Shown: positions 1-7,616, counted from the first letter of the stretch. The stretch: 11,257 bases of DNA from DASPXK01 sp035637315 (GCA_035637315.1 DASPXK010000140.1:1-11257); one strand, 5' to 3'. Translations and numbers: made by a program. The notes: generated from the letters alone by a model not told the origin.

Positions 1-783
1 CGGCTCGAAGAGCTGGGGATCGACGCGCTCGTCGTCGTCGGCGGCGACGGCTCGCTGAGCATCGGGCTGCGTTTCCAGCAGCTCGGCGTGCCCGTCGTCG
101 GGGTGCCCAAGACGATCGACAACGACCTGTCGGCAACGGACCTGACGTTCGGCTTCGACACGGCCGTCGCGACGGCCACCGAGGCGATCGACAAGCTCCA
201 TTCAACCGCCGAGAGCCACCATCGAGTCATGCTCCTCGAGGTCATGGGCCGCCACGCTGGCTGGATCGCGCTGGAGGCGGGGCTGGCCGGCGGCTGCGAC
301 GTCATCCTGATCCCCGAGATCCCGTTTCGGGTCGAGCGCGTCATCGCCCACGTCGAGGAGCGCGACGCGCGGGGCCGAAACTTCAGCATCGTGGTGGTCG
401 CCGAGGGCGCCTGCCCGGTCGGCGGGATACCGATGACCGTCGAGAGCAAGGACCCGCTGGCGCCGAGGCGGCTCGGCGGGATCGGCAACTGGCTGGCCGA
501 GCAGCTCGCCCACCACACGACCCACGAGGTCCGCGTGACTGTCCTGGGCCACCTGCAGCGCGGCGGCAGCCCCACTCCGTGCGACCGCGTGCTGGCCACT
601 CGCTTCGGCTGCGCCGCCGCCCACCTCGTCGGCCAGCGCGAATTCGGCAAGATGGTCGCCTTACGCGGCCAGCACGTGGTGCCTGTCACGCTGGAGGAGG
701 CCGTCGGGGCGCTCAAGACGGTCCCGCCGACCTGCGAGAAGGTGCTGACCGCCCGCCATATGGGGATGAGCTTCGGCGACTAA
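1..783 (+). CDS. pfkA: 6-phosphofructokinase, 5'-truncated by window edge
   Basis: The reading frame is open from base 1 to the TAA at 781-783, giving the C-terminal 260 residues; the first roughly 90 residues lie outside the window. The product phosphorylates fructose 6-phosphate to fructose 1,6-bisphosphate in cytosolic glycolysis. Visible motifs, numbered from the window edge, are GGDGS (14-18), PKTIDND (36-42, with the catalytic aspartate), EVMGRHAGW (about 51 residues further on), PEIPF, and GHLQRGGSP, all diagnostic of the PfkA family. The positions equivalent to E. coli 104 and 124 are Gly17 and Lys37. Gly at 104 is the ATP-type residue, while Lys at 124 is typical of pyrophosphate-dependent and mixed-type (group III) enzymes, so the phosphoryl donor is probably ATP but cannot be settled here. 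The stop overlaps that of the convergent gene. Confidence 0.95.
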   Translation, partial: RLEELGIDALVVVGGDGSLSIGLRFQQLGVPVVGVPKTIDNDLSATDLTFGFDTAVATATEAIDKLHSTAESHHRVMLLEVMGRHAGWIALEAGLAGGCDVILIPEIPFRVERVIAHVEERDARGRNFSIVVVAEGACPVGGIPMTVESKDPLAPRRLGGIGNWLAEQLAHHTTHEVRVTVLGHLQRGGSPTPCDRVLATRFGCAAAHLVGQREFGKMVALRGQHVVPVTLEEAVGALKTVPPTCEKVLTARHMGMSFGD

Positions 784-1151
784 TCCAGATCGTCGAAGTC
801 GCCGCCCCCGCCATCCCCCTCGTCCGGCATCTCGCCCGCCTCCATCTGCTCGACCATCTCCTTGAAGTCGTCGCCCATGTCTTCGCCCATCGTGTCGCCC
901 ATCTTGCGGGCCCAGCGGGCGATGCTTCGGGGATCGTTCTCGTCCAGGTCACCGAAGGAGGCGGGGTCGGCCATGTCTTCGAGTCGGCTGTCCTCCGACT
1001 TCATGACCGCGACCCTGGAGACGAGTCGCGTCAGCTCGGCGGAGCCGCAGTGCTCGCAGGCCGGCTGGGTGCTCTCGGCGGCGGAGAAGGTCTGGAACAG
1101 CAGGCTGCTGCGCCGCCCACAGGCGCCACAGCGATAGTCGTAAATCGGCAT
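780..1151 (-). CDS. FmdB-family zinc-ribbon protein
   Basis: A 123-residue protein beginning MPIYDYRC, the hallmark of FmdB-type putative regulatory proteins. It has a zinc ribbon formed by C8-x2-C11 and C32-x2-C35. The N-terminal 50 residues are the conserved domain. The rest is a hydrophilic acidic tail, rich in Met, Glu and Asp, with a DENDPRSIARWARKMG segment (70-85) and a Gly/Asp-rich end. This long tail resembles Chloroflexota members of the family as I remember them. FmdB was first linked to formamidase/amidase expression, but most homologues have no proven function. The ATG has a plausible GGAG ribosome site 8 nt upstream, and a TAAAAT -10-like box lies about 35 bp upstream. Its TAG stop (780-782) overlaps the TAA stop of the convergent phosphofructokinase gene. 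Confidence 0.9.
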   Translation of the reverse strand: MPIYDYRCGACGRRSSLLFQTFSAAESTQPACEHCGSAELTRLVSRVAVMKSEDSRLEDMADPASFGDLDENDPRSIARWARKMGDTMGEDMGDDFKEMVEQMEAGEMPDEGDGGGGDFDDLD

Positions 1152-1185
1152 CCACGCGTCTCCGAGCCGAAAGAGCCTCGCAAGT

Positions 1186-1191
1186 ATTTTA
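1186..1191 (-). promoter_or_regulatory. Candidate -10 box for the FmdB-family gene
   Basis: On the minus strand the sequence reads TAAAAT, one mismatch from the sigma70 consensus, in an otherwise GC-rich stretch about 35 bp before the ATG. No convincing -35 is seen; the 17-bp spacing would place CTGCGG, inside the outer arm of the repeat element, at that position. The call is inference from a single hexamer. Confidence 0.35.
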
Positions 1192-1204
1192 GACGACGAT
1201 CGAT

Positions 1205-1332
1205 CTCACCGCAGAGGCGCCGTTCCTTGTCATCCTGAGCGAAGCGAAGGATCCGCAGCCGGGGCACGGATTCCTCGCTCCGCTTTCGATATGACAAGTG
1301 ATCTCTCCGCCCTCTGCGTCCTCTGCGGTGAG
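1205..1332. repeat. Nested inverted-repeat element (MITE/REP-like), 128 bp
   Basis: The outer arms are a perfect 13-bp inverted repeat, CTCACCGCAGAGG at 1205-1217 and CCTCTGCGGTGAG at 1320-1332. They extend to 16 bp if one bulge is allowed. Nested inside is an imperfect inverted pair, 1226-1253 and 1268-1298. It starts with perfect 8-bp ends (CTTGTCAT / ATGACAAG) and continues through AGCGAAGCGAAGGATC against GATTCCTCGCTCCGCT. CCTCTGCG is also directly repeated at 1311-1318 and 1320-1327. The element contains no gene. It lies 1 bp past the stop of the last formate dehydrogenase operon gene and upstream of the FmdB-family gene, so its RNA could fold into a large hairpin and act as an operon boundary. 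The motif GTCATCCTGAGCGAAGCGAA resembles dispersed repeats I remember from environmental genomes; that is recollection, not a search result. Confidence 0.75.
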
Positions 1333-1333
1333 G

Positions 1334-1693
1334 TCAGGTGTCGCGCGCCGCGTCGTCGCTTGGGGCCCCCTGGGTCAGCCAGCGGTTGAACTGGGGGTCC
1401 TGGGCCGCGAGGCGGTATTCGTCGAGGATCTCTCCGCAGAGCGCCCGGACGGGCCCGCTGGCCGGCGCGGCGAGCGCCTGATCGAGCAGCCAGGCCTCGA
1501 ACGCCGCCGGCTCCGGGTCTGCCTCGATCGCCCGTCGGAGCAGCCCATGTTTGAGCTCCAGGCCGATCCGGTCGGGCTCGGTGTCGCGTTTGCGACGCTT
1601 CCGACGCCCCTCCGACGCCAGGAGCGTGTTGAGCAGCAGCTGGCTGAACGCGCCCGGGCGCAACGCCGCCGCTGTCTGGCTCAGCGTTTCCAC
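1334..1693 (-). CDS. Unrecognised 119-residue protein at end of formate dehydrogenase operon
   Basis: I do not recognise this family. The GTG start at 1693 lies 13 nt inside the end of fdhE in another frame, and the stop is at 1334-1336, next to the inverted-repeat element. No signal peptide, membrane segment or metal motif is visible. A basic cluster, GRRKRRKR (about residues 29-36), is followed by a helical acidic/hydrophobic region (about 40-75) and then EILDEYRLAAQDPQFNRWL (about 88-106), which looks like an amphipathic helix-rich small domain. There is a single Cys. The overlap with fdhE suggests translational coupling and a role linked to formate dehydrogenase assembly or regulation, but that rests on position alone. 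An overlapping plus-strand frame shows no family motif. Confidence 0.65.
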   Translation of the reverse strand: METLSQTAAALRPGAFSQLLLNTLLASEGRRKRRKRDTEPDRIGLELKHGLLRRAIEADPEPAAFEAWLLDQALAAPASGPVRALCGEILDEYRLAAQDPQFNRWLTQGAPSDDAARDT

Positions 1694-2568
1694 GGCATCC
1701 AGGATCGTCGGGCCGATGATCGGGGCTCTAGCGTGACGTCGAGCGCGAAGCCCGGCTCCTCACGCCGCGCGTACCCGCGCTCCACGGCCGCCACGTCGAG
1801 CTCGAGGGTGGTCAGATCCTTGACGCCGACCTCGTCGGCCGCCAGCGGACCGAGGCTGGTAATCGATTTCAGGTAGCCACGACACTCGTCGCACGTCGTC
1901 GCGCGGCGAGACTCTCGGTCGGCCTCCGGCGCCAGGTAGCCAAGCGCGCGGTGGTCGTGGGTCCCGCAGAAAGGACAGCGCGACTCGGCGTATGTCCAGC
2001 TCCCGCCGCAGCGGCCACAGCGCAGCCAGCGCAGCCGCTCCAGGCCGCGCAGCTCGGCCAGCGTCGGCCAGGCGGCGCAGACCGGACAGTAGCCCGCGTC
2101 CCAGGATGCGCCTGAGGCGGACTCCAGCACCGGCGCCGCCTCCCGGCCGCACGCCTGAAGGATCGGGAACGCCGCCACCTGGCTGAGGGTGGTCAACAGC
2201 TCGACCCTCACACCAGCCTCGGTCGCAAGGCCCCGCAGCGTGCCGGCATCCTGCTCGATGGCCGCCTCGAGCGCGGCAAGGGGCTGAATGGCCCCCTGCC
2301 CGATGGCTTCGCCGAGGTCGGCCTGGCCAGTCAACGCGGCCAGGCGGACCATCAGGCGCTGGACCCGCTTCGCATCCGCCACCAGCGCCTGGCCATGGAG
2401 CAGGGGCGCGCGCTCATCGAGCCGGCTCGCGTCAAACGCGGGCAGGTCCTGGTGCCAGGCGCGCTCAACAGAGGCCTTTCGAGCCTCCCCGAGCAGCAGC
2501 GCCAGCGGAGCTATCGTCGGATCGGCGCGCGCCAGCTCCTCGAGAGCCGTCTCAGCCTGATGAATCAC
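1681..2568 (-). CDS. fdhE: Formate dehydrogenase accessory protein FdhE
   Basis: A 295-residue cytosolic maturation factor for respiratory formate dehydrogenases; in E. coli, FdhE binds the catalytic subunit before Tat export. The C-terminal half carries the four family CXXC pairs that bind iron or rubredoxin-like metal: C161-C164 (YCPVCAAWP), C184-C187 (LRCGRCGGSW), C198-C201 (CPFCGTHDH) and C226-C229 (CDECRGYLKSI). The family tail around LDVAAVERGY (257-266) follows. The N-terminal half is helical and lower in similarity. I chose GTG at 2566-2568 because it forms a GTGA overlap with the stop of the upstream lipoprotein gene; 45 further in-frame codons upstream would be Pro/Arg-rich and overlap that gene. 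The C-terminus runs about 20 residues past the usual end and overlaps the next gene by 13 nt. Confidence 0.92.
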   Translation of the reverse strand: MIHQAETALEELARADPTIAPLALLLGEARKASVERAWHQDLPAFDASRLDERAPLLHGQALVADAKRVQRLMVRLAALTGQADLGEAIGQGAIQPLAALEAAIEQDAGTLRGLATEAGVRVELLTTLSQVAAFPILQACGREAAPVLESASGASWDAGYCPVCAAWPTLAELRGLERLRWLRCGRCGGSWTYAESRCPFCGTHDHRALGYLAPEADRESRRATTCDECRGYLKSITSLGPLAADEVGVKDLTTLELDVAAVERGYARREEPGFALDVTLEPRSSARRSWMPWKR

Positions 2569-2765
2569 TTCCCGACGGCCTGGCCCACCGCAGGCGTCCG
2601 GTAGTATGGGTTGGGCTGTTGCTGGAGCTGGACCGAGGCTGCCCGGTTGCCGACATCGGCACCTGGGCCACCGCTGCGGGCGCGGGTGGCCTCCGGGCTG
2701 CAAGCCGACAGCGTCAGGCCGGCCAGCAGCAGCCAGACCGCAAGGGGGCGCCTCGGCCTAGCCAT
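2565..2765 (-). CDS. Small lipoprotein in formate dehydrogenase operon
   Basis: A 66-residue protein with a textbook lipoprotein signal: a basic start (MARPRRP), a hydrophobic stretch (about 8-20) and the lipobox L19-S-A-C22. Cleavage before C22 would leave a 45-residue Gly-, Gln- and Pro-rich mature peptide with no recognised domain, tethered outside the membrane, where the catalytic subunit is predicted to sit. Its ATG (2763-2765) overlaps the stop of the NrfD-type gene (ATGGCTAG arrangement). Its TGA overlaps the GTG of fdhE, so both ends show translational coupling. No good separate ribosome site is seen. Annotation pipelines often miss genes of this size. Function is unknown; it could be a stabilising subunit of the membrane complex. 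Confidence 0.75.
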   Translation of the reverse strand: MARPRRPLAVWLLLAGLTLSACSPEATRARSGGPGADVGNRAASVQLQQQPNPYYRTPAVGQAVGK

Positions 2766-3660
2766 GCTGCTGCGGCCCGATCACAACCGCGTAGCGGAGC
2801 AAGAAGCCGCCTACAAGCACCAGCACGCCAGCCAGGGCGGCCATGCTCGGGCGTGCGGCGGCGGCCCCAAAGCGGAGCAGGAGCAGCGGTAGCAGGCCAC
2901 CGAGCAAGGCCGCACCGACGATGGCCACCAGGGCACTGCCGGCCAGGAAGACCCGTACTCCGGCCGGCCCGAGGGTGGCCACAAATACGACTATCAGAAT
3001 CAGCTGCCAGAGGATAACCATCACGCTGGCACGGGCCAGGTCGCCGATGTCGGGGTGGCTGGTCTGCCCGCGAATCGCCTCGCCCAGCAGCAACGCGCCC
3101 AACCCCGTGGCGACCGCCGTCACTACGAACAGCGCCCCGAGCACGGCCGAATCGCCCCAGCCAGGAAAGTTGGTCGCACTGAGCAGGATCCCCGAGTAGC
3201 TGCCGACCGCGAAGGCGAGCAGCCCGCCGATGACGGCCCAGATCCGACCGGCCGGGCTGCCGTGCAGCGTGCTCTCGGCGCGCCAGCCGCCGATGCGGAA
3301 GAGCCGACCCGCGATCAGCGCGTCGAGGAACGAGACGAACGCGAAGGCCGGGAATACCAGCACTAGCCACGAGCCCATCGACATCGGGGACCAGAGCTTG
3401 AACATCGGTAGCGATGTCTTGCTCTGGACGATCATGTGCCAGAACCGCTCCGGCCGGCCGAGGTCGACGGTCAGCAGCAGCCCGCACACCAGCATCAGCG
3501 GGAAGGCGATCAGATGCGCCGTCCGCGCCACCGACGAGCGGCCGCGCCCGACCAGCTCGAGGATGGCAGCCGTCATGTATGCCCCGGCCGCGACGCCGGC
3601 CAGGAACATCTCCACGTAGACGAGCGCGTCCCAGTGAGTGAGGTTCTCGCGGGGGATCAT
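2758..3660 (-). CDS. nrfD: NrfD/PsrC-type membrane subunit of formate dehydrogenase
   Basis: A 300-residue integral membrane protein with about eight hydrophobic segments (for example about 14-37, 48-66, 96-118, 139-162, 172-193, 212-230, 237-262 and 275-295). Family features are DLGRPERFWHM (66-76), SWLVLVFPAF (97-106), the YSGILLSATNFPGW segment (155-168) and the C-terminal LLRYAVVIG (287-295). NrfD/PsrC proteins bind quinone and exchange electrons with an FdhB-like iron-sulphur subunit, without haem. Here it replaces the cytochrome b556 subunit of E. coli Fdh-N. Its ATG overlaps the TGA of fdhB (ATGA), which indicates translational coupling and a stoichiometric complex. The end overlaps the start of the small lipoprotein gene. 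Confidence 0.92.
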   Translation of the reverse strand: MIPRENLTHWDALVYVEMFLAGVAAGAYMTAAILELVGRGRSSVARTAHLIAFPLMLVCGLLLTVDLGRPERFWHMIVQSKTSLPMFKLWSPMSMGSWLVLVFPAFAFVSFLDALIAGRLFRIGGWRAESTLHGSPAGRIWAVIGGLLAFAVGSYSGILLSATNFPGWGDSAVLGALFVVTAVATGLGALLLGEAIRGQTSHPDIGDLARASVMVILWQLILIVVFVATLGPAGVRVFLAGSALVAIVGAALLGGLLPLLLLRFGAAAARPSMAALAGVLVLVGGFLLRYAVVIGPQQHG

Positions 3661-4469
3661 CGCTCACTCCCCTCGCCGACCGTGGTCGCTTCGGCGGCGC
3701 CGTCCATTCGCTGCTTACGGAACGCCAGCGCCCCGGCCAGGCCGGCCACGACTGCTCCACCCGCGCTGAGCAGCCAGCTCAGCCCAAGGCTGCGGCTGGG
3801 GAGCTGGGGATCGGGCGGCAGCCCGTACACCTCCGGCCTGTCGACGAGCAGGTAGAAGGAGTTCAGCCCACCGAGCATCTTCTCGTCACCGTAGACGTAG
3901 GCCTGGGTGCCCTGAGCCTTGAGCGTCGACACCCGCCCGTCGGCCCGCTGGCGCAGCTCTTGGATCGGACCAAACTGGATCGAGGCGGTGGGGCAGGCCT
4001 GAGCGCAAGCCGGCGTCAGCCCGTTCTGCAGCCGGTCGTAGCACAACGTGCATTTCTGCGCCGTGCCCGTCGCCTCGTTGATGCCGATCACGTCGAACGG
4101 GCAGGCCGCGATGCAGTCGCGGCAGCCGTTGCAGACGTCGGACTGGATCACGACCGTGTCGAACTCCGTGCGGATGATGGCGCCGGTCGGACAGACCTCC
4201 AGACAGCCCGCCTGGACGCAGTGCTTGCAGACGTCGCTCATCATCAGCCACTGGGCCTGCTTGCGGTCAGGGCTGAACTGCTCGACGAACTTGACGTGTC
4301 GCCAGTGGGTGCCGTTCAGCTCGCGGGTGTTGTCGTAGCTGTTGCCACTCAGGGTGTTGGCGCCGCCGTTCGTCGCTGGGAGCTGGTTCCACTCCTTACA
4401 GGCGACCTCGCACGCCTTGCAGCCGATGCAGACCGTCGTGTCGGTGTAGAAGCCCATTGCCGCGGCCAT
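3657..4469 (-). CDS. fdhB: Formate dehydrogenase iron-sulphur subunit (FdhB/FdnH type)
   Basis: A 270-residue electron-transfer subunit with sixteen cysteines in four ferredoxin-type groups: C14/C17/C20/C24, C81/C84/C89/C93, C113/C116/C119/C123 and C140/C143/C155/C159. These would bind four [4Fe-4S] clusters carrying electrons from FdhA to the membrane subunit. A single hydrophobic helix (about 229-250, followed by RKQR) anchors the C-terminus, as in FdnH. There is no own signal peptide, so export would be by co-transport with the Tat-signal-bearing FdhA, as is known for E. coli Fdh-N. The ATG follows fdhA by 12 nt and has a strong GGGAGGAG ribosome site inside that gap. A second ATG at codon 5 is possible. 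Confidence 0.95.
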   Translation of the reverse strand: MAAAMGFYTDTTVCIGCKACEVACKEWNQLPATNGGANTLSGNSYDNTRELNGTHWRHVKFVEQFSPDRKQAQWLMMSDVCKHCVQAGCLEVCPTGAIIRTEFDTVVIQSDVCNGCRDCIAACPFDVIGINEATGTAQKCTLCYDRLQNGLTPACAQACPTASIQFGPIQELRQRADGRVSTLKAQGTQAYVYGDEKMLGGLNSFYLLVDRPEVYGLPPDPQLPSRSLGLSWLLSAGGAVVAGLAGALAFRKQRMDGAAEATTVGEGSER

Positions 4470-4481
4470 GTCGCTCCTCCC

Positions 4482-7400
4482 TCACGCCTTCTCGACGTTG
4501 CAGACGAAGGCCTTGCCCTCGTGCATCGAGACGTTAGGGTCGGCGATCAGCGCCGACATGTTGTTGACGACGTCCCCAGTCACGAGTCCCTGGTAGCCCC
4601 AGTGCCAGGGCATGCCGACCAGATGGACCGTCTTGCCGTCGATGGTGAACGGCCTGATGCGCGGCGTCACCAGCGCCTTGGCTCGGATCGTGGCGCGCGG
4701 GGAGCTGATCTTGACGAAGTCGAGGTTGGCGACGCCCTTCTCCCTGGCCAGCTCCGGGCTCATCTCGATGAACAGCTCCGGCTGCAGCTCGGCCAGCCAG
4801 GGCAGCCAGCGGCTCATCGTCCCCGACAGGTGGTGCTCGGTCAACCGATAGGTGGTGATGACGTACGGGAAGTTGGGGTCGCCGACCTGGGCCAGCTTGT
4901 TGATGTCGCTGTCCCAGTGTTTGTAGACCGGGCTGGCCTGCTGCTTGTAGAGGAGGTTCTGGACCGGCGACTCGACCGGCTCGTAGTGGGTTGGCAACGG
5001 GCCATCCAATAGGCCGCTCGGGGCGAACAACCAGCCCTTGCCGTCCGCCTTCATGATGAACGGGTCGGTGCCCGACTGGGCGTCAAGGCCGATCCCATCT
5101 GGCTTCGACGGCGTGTCGGGCGCCTTGGTGGGCACGAAGTCAGGGACGTCCAAGCCGGTCCACTTCTGGCCGTCCCACCAGACGTACTTCTTGCGCTCCG
5201 ACCAGGGCTGCCCGTCCGGCCGAGCGGAGGCGCGGTTGTACATGATATGGCGATTCGCGGGCCAGTTGAAGCCCCAGCCCAGGCTCACGTAATCGTCCGG
5301 CTTACGGCTTGCGGTCAGGTTCTGGTCCGGGGCCGGGAAGCAGCCGGTGTAAATCCAGTTGCCGCACACCGTGCTGCCGTCGTCCTTGATATCCGCGAAT
5401 GCCTTGAGGTGAGAGCCGTCGGCGATGTTGTAGCCGTTGATCTCCTTGAGGATCTTGAGCGCGTCCGGCTCGTCTTTGATGCGGAATTCGGCGTTCCTTT
5501 GCTGATCCGGTTCGTAGTTCCAGACCAACGCCTTGATGCCCTGGTCGCGGGGGTTGGTGCTGTTGGCGTACAGGTTCTTGAGCCGCGTGCCCAGCCAGTA
5601 GGTGAACCAGATGTCGGAGCGGCCGTCGCCGGGCGGGTCAGCCCCCTTCTCGTGCCACTGCAGCAGGCGGTGGGTATTGGTGAAGCTGCCTTCCATCTCG
5701 GCGACGTGAGCGGCCGGCAGGAAGAAGACCTCAGTCTTGATGTCGGCCGTCTTCAGCTCGCCGCTCTTGACCTCTGGTGAGGCATACCAGAACGAGGCCG
5801 TCTCGGTCTCGAAGAAGTCGCGAACGACCAGCCACTCGAGCTTGCCCAGCGCCTTACGTTGGAGGCTGGCGTTGAGCGAGGTGGCCGGATTCTGGCCCAT
5901 GACGAACATGCCCTTGACCGTGCCCTTGTACGCCGCGTCCATCATCGCCATGTGCGAGTGGTCGCCCACGATCTTGGGGTGCCAGTCGTAGCCGTAGTCG
6001 TTGGCCGCGGTCGCGGCGTCCCCGTACAGCGCCTTCAGGTAGCTGACCACCCACTTGGGCTGGTTCGACAAGAAAGCCGTGGGTACGGTCTCGGTGGCCA
6101 GGTACGCTTTCAGACTCTCGTGGCGCCTGCGCGTGTCCGGGTGGGACATGTAGCCCGTGATCGAGTGGTAGAGGGTCGGATTGTCCGTACTGCCCTGAAT
6201 CGTCGCGTGCCCGCGCAGGGCCAGGATCCCGCCCCCGGGCCGACCGATGTTGCCCAGCAGCTGTTGCAGGATGCCGGCCGCCCGGATGATCTGGACGCCG
6301 ATGGTGTGCTGGGTCCAGGCGACGGCGTAGGCCATGGTAGCCGTCCGCTCCGGGCCGGAGTTGGCGGTGATGGTCTCCGCCACCTTCAGGAATGTCTCCT
6401 TGGGGCAGCCGGTGATCCGCTCGACCATCTCGGGCGTGTAGCGGGCGTAATGCCGCTTGAGGAGCTGGAAGACGGAGCGCGGGTCCTGGAGGGTCGGGTC
6501 GCGGCGGGCTGGCGGCGGCTTCAGCTTGGTGACCAGCTCGGTGAAGTTGGAGGCCTTCATCGCCTCGTCGAAGCCAAACGGCGTCGCGGGCTGCTCGCGC
6601 GCGTACTGCCAGGTCTGGTTGGCGTAGGTTCGGGCCTGCTGGTCATAGCCGCTGAACACGCCATCCAGGTCCTCGGTGTCCTTGAACTGGTCAGTGATGA
6701 TCGTAGCCGCGTTGGTGTAGCTGACGACGTAGTCCTTGAAGTACTTCTCGTTCTGGATGACGTAGTTGATCAGGCCGCCCAGGAACACGATGTCCGAGCC
6801 CGCCCTGATCGGGGCATGGATGTCGGCCACGGCGCTCGTGCGCGTGAAGCGCGGATCGACGTGGATGAGCTTGGCTCCCTTCTCCTTGGCCTTCATCACC
6901 CAGCGGAAGGCGACCGGGTGGCACTCGGCCATGTTCGAGCCCATGATGGTGATGCAGTCGGAGTTGGCCACGTCCCGCGAGAAGGTGGTCGCGGCGCCCC
7001 TACCGAAGCTTACGCCCAGACCGGGCACAGAGGAGCTGTGTCATATGCGGGCCTGGTTCTCGATCGCCACCACGCCCATGGAACGCATCAGCTTGGAGTG
7101 GCTGTAGTTCCACTCGTTGTCCATGGTCGCGCCGCCGAGCGAGAAGATGCCCAGCGTGTGGTTGACCAGCTTGCCGTCCTGGGTCTTTTCGACGAGCGTC
7201 TCGTCGCGCGTCTTCTTGAACAGCTCGGCGATCCGGTCCATCGCCCAATCAAGCGGCTTGGGCTCCCAGGCGGTGGCGCCCGGCGCTCGGTACAGGACTT
7301 GGCTAATGCGGTTCGGGTTGACCGCCAACTGGTAGCTGGCCGCCCCTTTGGGACACAGGTTGCCCTGATTGACGGGGCTCTCCGGATTGCCCTCGATGTT

Positions 7401-7616
7401 GACGATTCGACCATCCACCACGTGCGTAAGCATGCCGCAGCCCACGGCGCAGTAGGGACACACGGTGGGGTAGACCTTGGCGTTCCTGATCCGCAACTCC
7501 TGGGCTCGGGCGACTTTCGGCCCCAGATCGGCCCCCAGCGCCGCCAGCGCCCCCATCGCCGTCCCGGCTGTCGTGACGCCGGTGACCTTCAAAAACTGAC
7601 GCCGGCTAACGGCCAT
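4482..7616 (-). CDS. fdhA: Selenocysteine-containing formate dehydrogenase catalytic subunit with Tat signal
   Basis: A 1044-residue FdnG/FdoG-type molybdo- or tungsto-bis-pterin enzyme that oxidises formate to CO2. It is read through an in-frame UGA at 7041-7043 as selenocysteine U192. The start carries a twin-arginine signal (SRRQFLKV, 4-11) with a hydrophobic stretch to about residue 28, so export is predicted. The N-terminal [4Fe-4S] site is C53, C56, C60 and C88, with the electron-relay lysine in CPKG (88-91). Around the active site the protein reads NQARI-U-HSSSV, with His193 directly after Sec as in known formate dehydrogenases, followed by GVSFGRGAATTF. A pterin-binding region contains GNIGRPGGG (455-463), and the molydopterin-dinucleotide-binding C-terminal domain ends at 4482. 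The ATG has an AGGAGG ribosome site (7622-7627) 5 nt away. Length is close to FdnG (about 1015). Without recoding this would look like two genes of 191 and about 848 codons. Confidence 0.95.
7007..7043 (-). promoter_or_regulatory. Bacterial SECIS element with UGA selenocysteine codon
   Basis: In the mRNA sense, counting the U of UGA (7043) as 1, nucleotides 15-21 pair with 27-33. This gives a 7-bp stem with four Watson-Crick GC pairs, two wobbles and one U-A. The stem closes a GGUCU loop at 22-26 (plus-strand 7018-7022). After a 4-nt bulge on the 5' side (CCUC, 11-14), AGCU (7-10) pairs with AGCU (34-37). The GGUCU loop starts 18 nt after the UGA. As I recall the E. coli fdhF element, loop sequence and spacing are identical, and a U also occupies position 17, the bulged nucleotide contacted by SelB. 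The selA, selB, selC and selD genes must lie elsewhere in the genome. Confidence 0.9.

Noticed and set aside
1298..1876. Plus-strand open frame of 192 codons over the end of fdhE and the unknown gene
   Set aside because: It starts inside the inverted-repeat element, has no motif and no ribosome site, and lies opposite coupled genes of the operon.
3960..5012. Plus-strand open frame of 350 codons opposite fdhB and fdhA
   Set aside because: Same antisense effect; it spans two real genes and their junction, and shows no motif or ribosome site.
7041..7043. fdhA as a pseudogene or two separate genes split by a stop
   Set aside because: The stop is UGA at the exact Sec position, followed by a SECIS hairpin, with intact coding on both sides in the same frame. 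A second start at GTG 7028 has no ribosome site and would lack the iron-sulphur domain.
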